A stretch of DNA of 7,963 nucleotides, from the NCBI GenBank assembly GCA_027343785.1, contig DAHWKF010000021.1:1-7963 (forward strand), given 5' to 3'. The position numbers and the translations under genes are program-made. Below, piece by piece: positions 1-7,494 of this stretch. The DNA is from Leptospirillum sp. Lineage in GTDB: Bacteria; Nitrospirota; Leptospirillia; Leptospirillales; Leptospirillaceae. How positions within the stretch are numbered: the first letter of the stretch is position 1; each line of letters opens with the position of its first letter. The notes below the pieces were generated by a model that did no database searches, was not told the origin of the DNA, and saw only the letters and a program-made list of their open reading frames with translations.

Positions 1-54
1 ACCTATTTTGCCATCCGTGCTGCCAGGCTTCTGGCGCAGGCAGACCCGACCTGA
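1..54 (+). CDS. 3' end of an upstream gene, possibly purE (partial)
   Basis: Frame 1 is open from the window edge to a TGA at 52-54 and reads TYFAIRAARLLAQADPT. The run AIRAARLLAQADP resembles the C-terminal helix of PurE (N5-carboxyaminoimidazole ribonucleotide mutase, purine biosynthesis), which in the family reads roughly NAALLAAQILAxxD followed by about 15-20 more helical residues. Here the protein stops directly after that point. The missing helix seems to be present in the -1 frame at 48-95 (DLTHAVKLLRQAIGAM), so the gene may carry a one-base loss in the GACCC run at 43-47. Only 17 residues are visible, so the identity is tentative. It could be any protein ending in an Ala/Leu-rich helix. 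Confidence 0.3.
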   Translation, partial: TYFAIRAARLLAQADPT

Positions 55-92
55 CCCATGCCGTCAAGCTTCTTCGCCAGGCAATCGGCGCA

Positions 93-1055
93 ATGATGAA
101 AATTATTCCTGCATTTTCAGGACTGGAACCATATCGGGAAAAAAACCAGGGAATTTGCCTGTCCATCGGAAATTTTGACGGTGTCCACATCGGGCACCAG
201 AGACTCCTGGATCGTCTTGTCCAGAAATCCCGGCAATCCGGTTATCTTGCTGCCGTCCTGACATTCGATCCCCACCCCCTCATGGTTCTCTCGCCCGAGA
301 TTCCTTTCCGGCGGATCATGTCGATCGACTACAAAAAACATGTCCTGGAAGAGCTCGGGGTGGACCTCCTGATCATCACACCCTTCACGCAGACCTTGAG
401 CCGGATGGAACCCGAAACCTTTATCCGGGAAGTTCTTCTCCGCCACTTTCCGCTCAGAGGACTGGTGATCGGGGAAGGATTCCGTTTCGGACACAAAAGG
501 GCGGGTTCGGTCGAAGATTTTGAAAGGATTCTCGCTCCGGAAGGGATCAGTGTGGAAGCCATCGCTCCCGTCCAGGACAACCGGGGGAGGATTTCGAGTT
601 CCCGAATCCGCGAACTGATCCGTCTCGGGCAGATCGGCCAGGCCAACGCCTTCTTGACCCGCCCCTTTCGCCTCGAGGGAATCGTGGAGGAAGGGGAAAA
701 GCGGGGCAGAAAACTCGGGTTCCCCACCCTCAACATTCACCCCTCACCCGACCGCATTCTTCCGGCGCCCGGCGTTTACATCACCCGCACCATGACATCG
801 TCGGGATGGTTCAATGGGGCTTCCTACGTCGGAAAGAAACCGACGTTCACCCCTCTTCATCAGCCGGTGATTGAAACCCATCTCTTCGACTTTTCCGATA
901 ATCTTTACGGCCACCCGATCCATGTCGACTTTCTGGAGTTTATCCGGGGGGACCGGGCGTTTCCCGGACCCGAAGCTCTCATTTCAGCCATCACGAATGA
1001 CCTTCAGCGATCGAAGGATTACTTCCGTGAACATCATTTTTCCCAAAGGGACTGA
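93..1055 (+). CDS. ribF: Bifunctional riboflavin kinase / FAD synthetase (RibF)
   Basis: This cytoplasmic enzyme phosphorylates riboflavin to FMN and then adenylylates FMN to FAD. The N-terminal nucleotidyltransferase domain shows GNFDGVHIGH at residues 26-35, TFDPHP shortly after, a GEGFRFG loop, and ISSSRIR at 167-173. The C-terminal riboflavin-kinase domain begins near residue 196, with RGRKLGFPTLN at 204-214, PAPGVYITR, VGKKPTF, the catalytic-type Glu261 in VIETHLFDF, and the closing FIRGDRAFPGPEALISAITNDL. At 320 aa it has normal family length and looks complete. ATG at 93 and at 96 are both possible starts, giving MMKIIPAF or MKIIPAF. Neither has a clear Shine-Dalgarno sequence, so coupling to the upstream gene is likely. 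The frame stays open upstream to base 3. The usual Asp of the GxDFxFG loop is replaced by Gly. tilS starts inside its 3' end. Confidence 0.96.
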   Translation: MMKIIPAFSGLEPYREKNQGICLSIGNFDGVHIGHQRLLDRLVQKSRQSGYLAAVLTFDPHPLMVLSPEIPFRRIMSIDYKKHVLEELGVDLLIITPFTQTLSRMEPETFIREVLLRHFPLRGLVIGEGFRFGHKRAGSVEDFERILAPEGISVEAIAPVQDNRGRISSSRIRELIRLGQIGQANAFLTRPFRLEGIVEEGEKRGRKLGFPTLNIHPSPDRILPAPGVYITRTMTSSGWFNGASYVGKKPTFTPLHQPVIETHLFDFSDNLYGHPIHVDFLEFIRGDRAFPGPEALISAITNDLQRSKDYFREHHFSQRD

Positions 1056-2544
1056 AACAGGGAACTTCCTCGCACCCTATCTGGCTTCCCTGGAGAGATT
1101 TTTCGGGAATCCTTCCCTCCAACCTTCCCTGAAATCACCTTTCGTCCATTTTTATGTGGGCGTTTCCGGAGGCGCGGATTCCGTCTTTCTCTCTCTCCTT
1201 CTCCACCGCTTTCTGGGGCAGGAGACCCCCCTCACGCTTCTGCATTTCAACCACCGGAACCGCGGTGAAGAAAACGAAAAGGACATCCAATTCCTCGAGG
1301 CGTTTTCACGCCATCTCGGCCGTCCTCTGAGGATCGGCGTTTTAACTTCCGGCCGTTCGTCTGCCCGGTCTTCGGAAGAGTTTCTCAGAAATGCCCGTCA
1401 TGCTTTTTTCCGATCCGTGTTGTCGGAAGAACCCGGCAGCATTGTTTGTCTTGCCCATCAGATGGACGATCAGGTCGAAACCATCCTGATGAACCTTTTT
1501 AGGGGAACTGGCATGAAGGGACTTCTCGGCATGAGAAACAGGCCGGACGACCGACTGCTCCGGCCGATTCTTGAACTCTCCGGGTCAGATATACGCCAGG
1601 TCCTTGACCGTCAGGGGATCCCCTACCTCGAGGACCCCACGAACCAGAGTCTCGCCTATCTCCGAAACAGGGTGAGGCTCGAACTTGTTCCGAAAATCCG
1701 GACAATCTTTCCTCCGGAAGGGGACCGGCACCTTCTGGGCCTGTCCGATATCGTCGACAGGGAGCTGTCCGACAGGAGGGCGGGAAACTGGCTATCCGGC
1801 ACCCTCCTTGCCCAATCTCCGTCACGGATTATCTTTTCCCTCTCCCGTTACCAGAAACTGACCCCCTACCGGCAAAGCCTTTTTTTGCGCGCGATCCTCG
1901 AGCGAATCCGGCAAGGAGGATGCCCCGTTCCCGAAGAACGCAATCTTCTCAAGAGTCTGGCCCGTGTCCCTGTCTATCAAGGGCCCATGGGTCATGGGTG
2001 GCTCCTCGGGATTGAATTTCATGAGGTCCATCTTGTATACATGAGTAATTCCGATGATCAAAAAACGGGAAACTGGTCCATCACCCCGGATCGGGAAACC
2101 TTGCGGGAAGTGTCTCAGGGGATACGGAGAGCGTTTATCATGGAGCTCCCGGGAGAAAACCGGATGCGGTTTTCCCATGTGGACGGAACGCGGGACCTGA
2201 ATCCTTGGGAAATGGGGACGAGGCCTTCCCGATCCTGCGTCCTGCCAGACAATATTGCCCTGGAATCGGAGCTTGTTATCGCTGGACCCCGCTTTCCGGC
2301 CGTCCGGGAAGCCTTTCGCCGGGAAGGCGTATCCCTGTCACATATTCTTTCGCGCCGGCATTTTCCAGGCAGTTTCAGAGCGGTTCTTCCCGTGTTGATG
2401 ATTGGGGAGGATCCCGTCTGGGCGCCCGGCATACTCCCCCTGAAAAACCCGGATTTCCCTGTCCGGGAGAATTTCACGGGACTGTCCATCACTTTCCACG
2501 ATGCCAAGGGAGATTTATGGAAAAGATCTTCGGGAAACCCCTGA
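1027..2544 (+). CDS. tilS: tRNA(Ile)-lysidine synthase (TilS)
   Basis: TilS uses ATP and lysine to convert C34 of tRNA-Ile2 (anticodon CAU) to lysidine, so that the tRNA reads AUA and is charged with isoleucine. The N-terminal PP-loop ATPase has SGGADS at residues 47-52, HFNHR at 73-77 and AHQMDDQVET at 143-152, followed by FRGTGMKGLLGM and the RPILEL...DPTNQSLAYLRNRVR block. A C-terminal TilS domain is seen as SHILSRRHFPGSFRAVLPVLMIGEDPVWAPGI. I chose GTG at 1027, giving 505 aa, because AAGGA at 1014-1018 lies 8 bases upstream and the family motifs begin soon after. An ATG at 871 in the same frame would add 52 residues of out-of-frame ribF sequence and is unlikely. It overlaps ribF by 29 bases, and hpt starts within its last 28 bases. 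Length and domain order are typical. Confidence 0.95.
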   Translation: MNIIFPKGTETGNFLAPYLASLERFFGNPSLQPSLKSPFVHFYVGVSGGADSVFLSLLLHRFLGQETPLTLLHFNHRNRGEENEKDIQFLEAFSRHLGRPLRIGVLTSGRSSARSSEEFLRNARHAFFRSVLSEEPGSIVCLAHQMDDQVETILMNLFRGTGMKGLLGMRNRPDDRLLRPILELSGSDIRQVLDRQGIPYLEDPTNQSLAYLRNRVRLELVPKIRTIFPPEGDRHLLGLSDIVDRELSDRRAGNWLSGTLLAQSPSRIIFSLSRYQKLTPYRQSLFLRAILERIRQGGCPVPEERNLLKSLARVPVYQGPMGHGWLLGIEFHEVHLVYMSNSDDQKTGNWSITPDRETLREVSQGIRRAFIMELPGENRMRFSHVDGTRDLNPWEMGTRPSRSCVLPDNIALESELVIAGPRFPAVREAFRREGVSLSHILSRRHFPGSFRAVLPVLMIGEDPVWAPGILPLKNPDFPVRENFTGLSITFHDAKGDLWKRSSGNP

Positions 2545-3047
2545 TCACCCAGGAGGAAATTCTGCACAGGGTCAGGGAACTGGGGTTGCAGATCACCCAG
2601 GACTACATGGGGAAGAACCTGATCCTTATCGGCATCCTGAAAGGAGCATTCGCTTTTACCGCTGATTTGTCCCGGTCCATCGGAATTCCCGCGGGGATCG
2701 ACTTTTTGATGACGACGACGCGGGAGTCCCCCGGAGGTGAGAGCACAAAAATCATTTCCGATCCCACGCTCAACTTGACGGGAACCGATGTCCTCCTTGT
2801 CGAAGACATTGTCGACTCGGGAGTCACAGCCCATATGCTTCTGGAAAAGCTCTCCGCCCACCGTCCAAAATCCGTCCGTTTCTGCGCCCTCCTCGACAAG
2901 ACCGGGGGCCGGACGGTCGATATACGGCCGGATTATGCCGGATTCAGCATTCCCAACAAATTCGTGATCGGGTATGGACTGGATTACAAGAATAAATACC
3001 GGACGCTGCCGTTCATTGCCGTCCTCGATGACAGGACAAAGGCCTAA
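2517..3047 (+). CDS. hpt: Hypoxanthine(-guanine) phosphoribosyltransferase
   Basis: This purine-salvage enzyme transfers hypoxanthine or guanine onto PRPP, giving IMP or GMP. The 176-aa protein begins MEKIFGKPLIT and shows GILKGAFAFTADL, the PRPP-binding motif VEDIVDSG at residues 95-102, LLDKTGGR, and the base-binding region IPNKFVIGYGLDY from residue 145, ending in YRTLPFIAVL. The ATG at 2517 is supported by AAGGGAG at 2506-2512. The frame extends upstream to 2205, but that part is out-of-frame tilS sequence. One oddity is the flexible catalytic loop, which in relatives reads VSSYG; here residues 64-69 are LMTTTR, so the usual Ser-Tyr pair is absent. The tilS-hpt-ftsH order also occurs in Firmicutes. 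Substrate preference cannot be read from the sequence. Confidence 0.93.
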   Translation: MEKIFGKPLITQEEILHRVRELGLQITQDYMGKNLILIGILKGAFAFTADLSRSIGIPAGIDFLMTTTRESPGGESTKIISDPTLNLTGTDVLLVEDIVDSGVTAHMLLEKLSAHRPKSVRFCALLDKTGGRTVDIRPDYAGFSIPNKFVIGYGLDYKNKYRTLPFIAVLDDRTKA

Positions 3048-3111
3048 AACGGGCCATGGAGGCGTGACTTCCTGTCATTTTCCAGAAAACCCCTTCTTCC
3101 TGCCATTTTTA

Positions 3112-3138
3112 TTGAAGATCCCCCGCCTGCATGATAAT
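3112..3138 (+). promoter_or_regulatory. Candidate sigma-70-type promoter for ftsH operon
   Basis: TTGAAG at 3112-3117 matches four of six -35 consensus bases, and GATAAT at 3133-3138 matches five of six -10 bases. The spacer is 15 bp, shorter than the ideal 17. It lies in the only sizeable gap between protein genes, about 50 bp upstream of ftsH, which makes it the likely promoter for ftsH-folP-cdaA-cdaR. No sigma-32-like element in the right spacing was seen, and no clear terminator for hpt. Confidence 0.4.
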
Positions 3139-3151
3139 ATTGGAAACCATT

Positions 3152-3168
3152 AAAGGGAATTCCGCTTT
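3152..3168. promoter_or_regulatory. Near-palindrome in the ftsH leader
   Basis: AAAG at 3152-3155, the self-complementary GGAATTCC at 3156-3163, and CTTT at 3165-3168 form an inverted repeat broken only by one extra G at 3164. It sits 13 bases after the predicted -10 and about 10 bases before the GGAGGA ribosome binding site at 3179-3184. It could be an operator or a small leader hairpin. A chance palindrome is also possible. Confidence 0.3.
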
Positions 3169-3189
3169 GTTCCGTTTTGGAGGAAGTAC

Positions 3190-4989
3190 ATGAAACCGTT
3201 CTACAAGAATCTGGCGCTTTGGCTCGTTATCGGGCTCGTCATCTTCCTCGTTTTCGACTTGTTTCAGGTCCGTCAGCCGGGAATGAAAAATCTTGTCTTC
3301 TCGGACTTCATCGCAAAACTGGACCAGAACCAGATCAGCGAAGTGACCATCAAGAACAACTATATCAGCGGCGTCATGAAGGATGGCTCACACTTCAAGA
3401 CTTACGCCGCCAACGATCCCAACCTCGTCCAGGAACTCCAGAAGAAAAATGTCCGTATTGTGGCCATTCCGCCAGAGGATAACCCCTGGTACCTCAACCT
3501 CCTCATTTCATGGGGCCCCATCATCGTCCTCGTCCTGTTGTGGGTCTTTTTCATGCGCCAGATGCAGTCCGGCGGCAACAAGGCGATGTCTTTCGGAAAG
3601 TCGAGAGCCAAGCTGATCACCGAGGACAAGAGGAAAATCACCTTTGCGGATGTCGCGGGGGTCGAAGAAGCCAAGGAAGAGGTGGCCGAAATAGTTGAAT
3701 TTCTGAAGGATCCGACGAAATTCCAGCGTCTCGGTGGCCGTATCCCCAAGGGAGTCCTGGTTGTGGGTCCTCCGGGAACGGGCAAGACGCTTCTGGCCAA
3801 GGCGATCGCAGGCGAAGCCGATGTCCCCTTCTACCACATCAGCGGATCGGATTTTGTCGAAATGTTTGTGGGGGTCGGCGCCTCCCGGGTGCGAGATCTG
3901 TTTGAGCAGGGAAAGAAAAATGCTCCATGTATCATTTTCATCGATGAAATTGACGCGGTTGGTCGCCACCGTGGTGCCGGCCTGGGGGGAGGTCATGACG
4001 AACGGGAACAGACCCTCAACCAGCTGCTCGTTGAAATGGACGGGTTCGAAAGCAATGAAGGTGTCATTCTCATTGCCGCCACCAACCGTCCGGATGTCCT
4101 GGATCCGGCCCTTCTCCGTCCGGGTCGCTTCGACCGGCAGATCGTCGTCGGAAAGCCGGATCTGAAAGGCCGCCTCAAGATTCTGGAAGTCCATACCCGG
4201 AAAATTCCGCTCGATTCTTCGGTCAACCTCGAAACGATCGCCAGGGGAACACCGGGGTTTGCAGGCGCGGACCTGGCCAACCTTGTCAATGAGGCCGCAC
4301 TCCTGGCAGCCCGGCGCAACAAGAAAACCGTGGAAATGAGCGATTTCGAGGACGCCAAGGACAAGGTCCTGATGGGGGTGGAGCGGAAATCCATCCTGAT
4401 CACCGAAGAAGAGAAGCGGGTGACGGCTTATCACGAGGCCGGACACACCCTGGTTGCCAAACTGATCCCCGGAACGGATCCTGTCCACAAGGTGACCATC
4501 ATCCCTCGCGGGCGGGCCCTTGGTCTGACCCAGCAGTTGCCGACAGACGACCGCTACACTTATCAGAGGGAGTTTCTCCTGGGAAACATCGCCATCCTGA
4601 TGGGCGGACGGGTGGCCGAGGAGCTGGTCACAAAAACAATGACCACCGGAGCGGGAAACGATATCGAACGGGCAACAGAGCTCGCAAGGAAAATGGTTTG
4701 CGAATGGGGAATGAGCGACAAGCTGGGCCCTATCACATTCGGAAAGAAAGAAGAAGAAATTTTCCTCGGCAGGGAGATTTCCCAACACCGCGACTACAGC
4801 GAATCAACCGCCGTAGCCATTGACAACGAAGTGTTCCGGATCGTCTCGGAAAACTACCAGCGGGCAAAAGAGCTTCTGGGAACGCATATCAAGGCCCTGA
4901 CAGCCATCGCGGAAGCACTGCTGGAACACGAAACCCTGGACGGCCCCCAAATCGATGATTTGATTCGAGCCGCCAATGCCTCGGCCTGA
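3190..4989 (+). CDS. ftsH: ATP-dependent zinc metalloprotease FtsH
   Basis: FtsH is a hexameric inner-membrane AAA+ protease that degrades misfolded membrane proteins and selected regulators. The 599-aa sequence has a first membrane segment at about residues 8-26, a short external domain, and a second segment at about 107-124. The AAA+ module shows Walker A GPPGTGKT at 193-200, the pore motif FVGVGA, Walker B IIFIDEID at 248-255, and the second region of homology with TNRPD at 298-302 and arginine fingers R313 and R316. The protease domain has HEAGH at 415-419, with the third zinc ligand Asp491 in AGNDIERAT. All key residues are present and length is normal. The ATG is preceded by a strong GGAGGA at 3179-3184. 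The C-terminal tail is short, ending AANASA. Its 3' end overlaps the start of folP. Confidence 0.98.
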   Translation: MKPFYKNLALWLVIGLVIFLVFDLFQVRQPGMKNLVFSDFIAKLDQNQISEVTIKNNYISGVMKDGSHFKTYAANDPNLVQELQKKNVRIVAIPPEDNPWYLNLLISWGPIIVLVLLWVFFMRQMQSGGNKAMSFGKSRAKLITEDKRKITFADVAGVEEAKEEVAEIVEFLKDPTKFQRLGGRIPKGVLVVGPPGTGKTLLAKAIAGEADVPFYHISGSDFVEMFVGVGASRVRDLFEQGKKNAPCIIFIDEIDAVGRHRGAGLGGGHDEREQTLNQLLVEMDGFESNEGVILIAATNRPDVLDPALLRPGRFDRQIVVGKPDLKGRLKILEVHTRKIPLDSSVNLETIARGTPGFAGADLANLVNEAALLAARRNKKTVEMSDFEDAKDKVLMGVERKSILITEEEKRVTAYHEAGHTLVAKLIPGTDPVHKVTIIPRGRALGLTQQLPTDDRYTYQREFLLGNIAILMGGRVAEELVTKTMTTGAGNDIERATELARKMVCEWGMSDKLGPITFGKKEEEIFLGREISQHRDYSESTAVAIDNEVFRIVSENYQRAKELLGTHIKALTAIAEALLEHETLDGPQIDDLIRAANASA

Positions 4990-5830
4990 TCTTGCCAGTC
5001 TGATCCGGCTTGCGCGTTCCAAATACAAGGGACCATTGATCATGGGGGTCATCAATGTGACCCCCGATTCTTTTTCAGGAACATCCGGAGATATCACGCC
5101 GCTCGCGGCATGGGAAAAAGCCTCCCGATTTCTCGACCAGGGGGCGGACATTCTTGATATTGGAGCGGAATCCACCCGTCCCGGGTTCACTCCGGTTTCT
5201 CCGGAAGAAGAGCGAAACAGGCTTCTCCCGGTCCTGGATAAGGTTGCCTCCCTTCCGATTGTCCTTTCGATCGACACCCGTTCTCCGGCCATCTTTCGTG
5301 AAACCATGGCGTACGGCGCATCGCTGATCAACGATGTGGGAATGCTTCGCGACAGAGGTTTTATCGATCTCCTGAAGGAATTTCCTTCCTTGATGGCTGT
5401 CCTCATGCATTCTCCCGGCCCTTCCCTCCATGCACCTTCCATGTCGGAAAGCCGGAACTACCTCTCCATCGGCGAGTCCGTCCGTGCATCTTTGATGGCC
5501 CGGATGCAGTCCCTGCTGGAAGAAGGGATCGACACCGAGAGACTGATCCTCGATCCGGGCCTGGGATTCGGAAAAGATACAATTCTCAATCTGGAACTCC
5601 TCCGTTCGATCAAGATCTGGTCAGGAGGCCTGCCCGTCCTTGTAGGGGCGTCACGAAAACGTTTCATCGGTGAAATCTCAGGAGAGTCCGATCCGCTGGA
5701 AAGGGAGGCCGGAACAATCACGATCCAGAACTGGTGTCATCTTGAAAAGGTGACGGTGATCCGGACCCATGACGTCGCATCCGCCCGTCAGGCCCGTCAG
5801 GTATTTCACGCCCTTCTTTCGGGACGATAA
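4976..5830 (+). CDS. folP: Dihydropteroate synthase (FolP)
   Basis: FolP condenses p-aminobenzoate with 6-hydroxymethyl-7,8-dihydropterin pyrophosphate in folate synthesis and is the sulfonamide target. The 284-aa protein has the TIM-barrel signatures in order: MGVINVTPDSFS from residue 23, ADILDIGAESTRPG, LSIDTRSPAIF, INDVGML, the VLMHSPG strand, DPGLGFGK at 193-200, GASRKRF around Ser226, and RTHDV at 263-267. Nothing essential seems missing. The ATG at 4976 overlaps ftsH by 14 bases, and no convincing Shine-Dalgarno sequence precedes it. Translation is therefore probably coupled to ftsH termination. A later in-frame ATG at 5042 would cut into the first catalytic motif and is rejected. The ftsH-folP-cdaA neighbourhood is common in several bacterial phyla. 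Confidence 0.96.
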   Translation: MPRPDLASLIRLARSKYKGPLIMGVINVTPDSFSGTSGDITPLAAWEKASRFLDQGADILDIGAESTRPGFTPVSPEEERNRLLPVLDKVASLPIVLSIDTRSPAIFRETMAYGASLINDVGMLRDRGFIDLLKEFPSLMAVLMHSPGPSLHAPSMSESRNYLSIGESVRASLMARMQSLLEEGIDTERLILDPGLGFGKDTILNLELLRSIKIWSGGLPVLVGASRKRFIGEISGESDPLEREAGTITIQNWCHLEKVTVIRTHDVASARQARQVFHALLSGR

Positions 5831-5832
5831 AG

Positions 5833-6711
5833 ATGGAGGACATTTCCTTTTCGTGGCACAGTGTCCTGGATATTTTGCTGGTCTGGTTCATTTTTTACCA
5901 GCTGCTGCTACTGATCCGGGGTACCAGGGCCTTCCAGATGGTTCTCGGGATCCTCGTTTTTCTCTCCCTCTATCTCCTATCCAGTACCCTCAAGCTCTAC
6001 ACACTGAACTGGCTGATTACCAGTTTCTGGTCACAGCTGGTCCTGGCCCTTTTGATTCTTTTCCAGCCGGAAATCAGGAAGGCGCTCGCCCGCGTCGGGA
6101 AATCGCCGCTTCTCTTCGGACTGACACCGGTCGAGCTTCCCCTGGATATCGATGAAATCCTGAAGTCGGTCCAGGCCTTTTCCAAAAAAGGCATCGGGGC
6201 GATCATGGTGCTCGAAAGGGGAACGGATCTCTCCGAGATCACCGAAATCGGTGTCCTGATCGACGCCCACATCAGTCAGGAACTGCTCAACAGCATCTTT
6301 CTCCCATACTCCCCACTCCATGACGGGGCCGTGATCATCCGGCAAAACCGTATTGCAGCCGCAGGCTGTTTCTTGCCCATATCCCTCTCCATGAACCTCT
6401 CCCGGACTCTGGGAACCCGTCACAGGGCCGCCATCGGGATCACCGAGGAGACCGATGCCGTCGCTCTTGTCGTTTCCGAAGAAACCGGCCAGATTTCCCT
6501 TGTCATCGCGGGACGGATTCACCCCGTCGTCGACATGACGGAACTGCGAAACCACCTGATCCGGCTTTTCCGCCGGCAAAACCGTTCCAGAATGATGATT
6601 CGGGCTACCCTTTTGAAAAAACATATGGAAGGAAGCGGTTTATCAAGAATATTCAAGAAAACGGCGCGCAAGAATATTTCACAACCGCCATCCAAAGAGG
6701 AAACTCCATGA
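5833..6711 (+). CDS. cdaA: Membrane diadenylate cyclase CdaA/DacA (c-di-AMP synthase)
   Basis: CdaA joins two ATP molecules to make cyclic di-AMP, a second messenger tied to potassium, osmotic and cell-wall control. The 292-aa protein has three N-terminal membrane helices at about residues 10-28, 35-52 and 57-77, followed by LFQPEIRKAL and a cytoplasmic DAC domain. The catalytic DGA motif is at 164-166 in SPLHDGAVIIRQNRIAAAGCFLPIS, and RHR at 196-198 in LGTRHRAAIGITEETDAVALVVSEETGQIS. Both match active cyclases. The C-terminal tail after about residue 250 is basic and probably variable. The gene starts two bases after the folP stop with only a weak ribosome binding site, and it shares an ATGA overlap with the YbbR-domain gene that follows. 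That pairing is the classic CdaA-CdaR arrangement. Confidence 0.96.
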   Translation: MEDISFSWHSVLDILLVWFIFYQLLLLIRGTRAFQMVLGILVFLSLYLLSSTLKLYTLNWLITSFWSQLVLALLILFQPEIRKALARVGKSPLLFGLTPVELPLDIDEILKSVQAFSKKGIGAIMVLERGTDLSEITEIGVLIDAHISQELLNSIFLPYSPLHDGAVIIRQNRIAAAGCFLPISLSMNLSRTLGTRHRAAIGITEETDAVALVVSEETGQISLVIAGRIHPVVDMTELRNHLIRLFRRQNRSRMMIRATLLKKHMEGSGLSRIFKKTARKNISQPPSKEETP

Positions 6712-7403
6712 GGTTACGGGAAAGAATGCGCCGATCTTTCACCCGGCACCTGTTCCTGAAAATCTTTTCCCTTTTCCTCGCCGTCCTCCTCTGGTTCCAG
6801 GTCAGCCGCAAAGGTCAGGAATACCTGTCGTTCCAGGTTCCTGTCACCGTTTCCCACCTCCCTTCCCATCTGGAGTTGACCAAAGCGTTTCCCCAACAGG
6901 TCACGATCACCCTGTCAGGCCCTCCCGGTCTTTCCCGCCAGATTCCCCCCGGAAGTCTCAATATCCTGGTTGACGGAAGCAGCATGGAGGAAGGCTCCCA
7001 AACGATTCATCTTTCTCCATCAATGGTCTCTGGGCCCCCAGGCATTCATGTCGACACGATATCACCCCGCATCATTCACCTGACGATGGAAGCGACGATT
7101 CAGAAACGCATCCCCCTGTACCCGCAATACGTGGGTTCAATCCGGGGTCCATTCCCGTCATTCAGGATCACCCTCAACCCGGATACGGCCCTTGTCGAGG
7201 GCGGATCCCGAACACTGGCCAAGTTGAAAGCGCTGCGGATCGCCCCTATCGACCTTTCTCTTCTGAACCGTACCACTCGTCAGGTTCTGACCGTTCCTCT
7301 CAGACTCCCCCCCAACGCCCAGTTCAGGATCCTGTCCCCACAGACGGTCCTTGTGACAATCACCCTTCAACCCAAAAGCGCCCGGAAGGATAACCGCTCC
7401 TGA
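6708..7403 (+). CDS. cdaR: YbbR-domain protein, CdaA regulator (CdaR)
   Basis: CdaR proteins are membrane-anchored extracytoplasmic YbbR-repeat proteins that bind CdaA and modulate c-di-AMP synthesis. The 231-aa protein has a short basic N-terminus, one membrane anchor at about residues 14-31 (LFLKIFSLFLAVLLWFQV, typical of the family), and then two beta-rich YbbR-like repeats. The first spans about 38-130 (FQVPVTVSHLPSHLEL through SPRIIHLTME) and the second about 133-222 (RIPLYPQYVGSIRGPFP through SPQTVLVTITLQ). Many family members carry three or four repeats, so this is a short version. ATG at 6708 overlaps the cdaA stop as ATGA, and AGAGGAA at 6696-6702 is a good ribosome binding site. Repeat boundaries are approximate, and the regulatory role is inferred from the family and the neighbour. 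Confidence 0.9.
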   Translation: MRLRERMRRSFTRHLFLKIFSLFLAVLLWFQVSRKGQEYLSFQVPVTVSHLPSHLELTKAFPQQVTITLSGPPGLSRQIPPGSLNILVDGSSMEEGSQTIHLSPSMVSGPPGIHVDTISPRIIHLTMEATIQKRIPLYPQYVGSIRGPFPSFRITLNPDTALVEGGSRTLAKLKALRIAPIDLSLLNRTTRQVLTVPLRLPPNAQFRILSPQTVLVTITLQPKSARKDNRS

Positions 7404-7408
7404 CCATT

Positions 7409-7441
7409 CGGACCCTCCATTCGTCTTGAAAAAGTGGTCCG
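7409..7441. repeat. Inverted repeat CGGACC/GGTCCG after cdaR
   Basis: CGGACC at 7409-7414 and GGTCCG at 7436-7441 are perfectly complementary across a 21-base loop, starting five bases after the cdaR stop. No T-tract follows, so it is a poor intrinsic terminator. The right arm abuts the possible -10 element of the tRNA promoter. Confidence 0.25.
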
Positions 7442-7449
7442 GCTATGAT
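7426..7449 (+). promoter_or_regulatory. Weak candidate promoter for tRNA-Asn
   Basis: TATGAT at 7444-7449 is a good -10 match and is placed suitably upstream of the tRNA. The nearest -35-like hexamer, TTGAAA at 7426-7431, leaves only 12 bp of spacer, which is too short for a standard sigma-70 promoter. Either the -10 is used with a poor -35 or the tRNA is read from another signal. Confidence 0.22.
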
Positions 7450-7462
7450 AGGTTGGCAAGCG

Positions 7463-7480
7463 TTTTGTTCTACGACAAAA
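7463..7480. repeat. AT-rich hairpin just upstream of the tRNA; left copy of an 11-bp direct repeat
   Basis: TTTTGT at 7463-7468 is the inverse complement of ACAAAA at 7475-7480, separated by six bases and ending 14 bases before the tRNA. The stretch TTTTGTTCTAC at 7463-7473 recurs exactly at 7615-7625 on the other side of the tRNA. Confidence 0.45.
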
Positions 7481-7494
7481 TCCTCTTTTATCAC

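Noticed and set aside
871..1026. ATG at 871 as the tilS start.
   Set aside because: The extra residues are an out-of-frame reading of ribF and unlike any TilS N-terminus. GTG at 1027 has AAGGA at proper spacing.
2205..2516. Upstream in-frame extension of hpt to ATG 2205.
   Set aside because: It lies wholly inside tilS in another frame, and the family N-terminus begins at the ATG at 2517, which has a ribosome binding site.
3048..3111. An intrinsic terminator directly after hpt.
   Set aside because: No stem of useful length followed by a T-tract was found in this stretch. Read-through into ftsH remains possible.
3508..4788. Long 426-codon open frame on the - strand opposite ftsH.
   Set aside because: It is the antisense shadow of a strongly conserved, codon-biased gene, with no domain character and no ribosome binding site.
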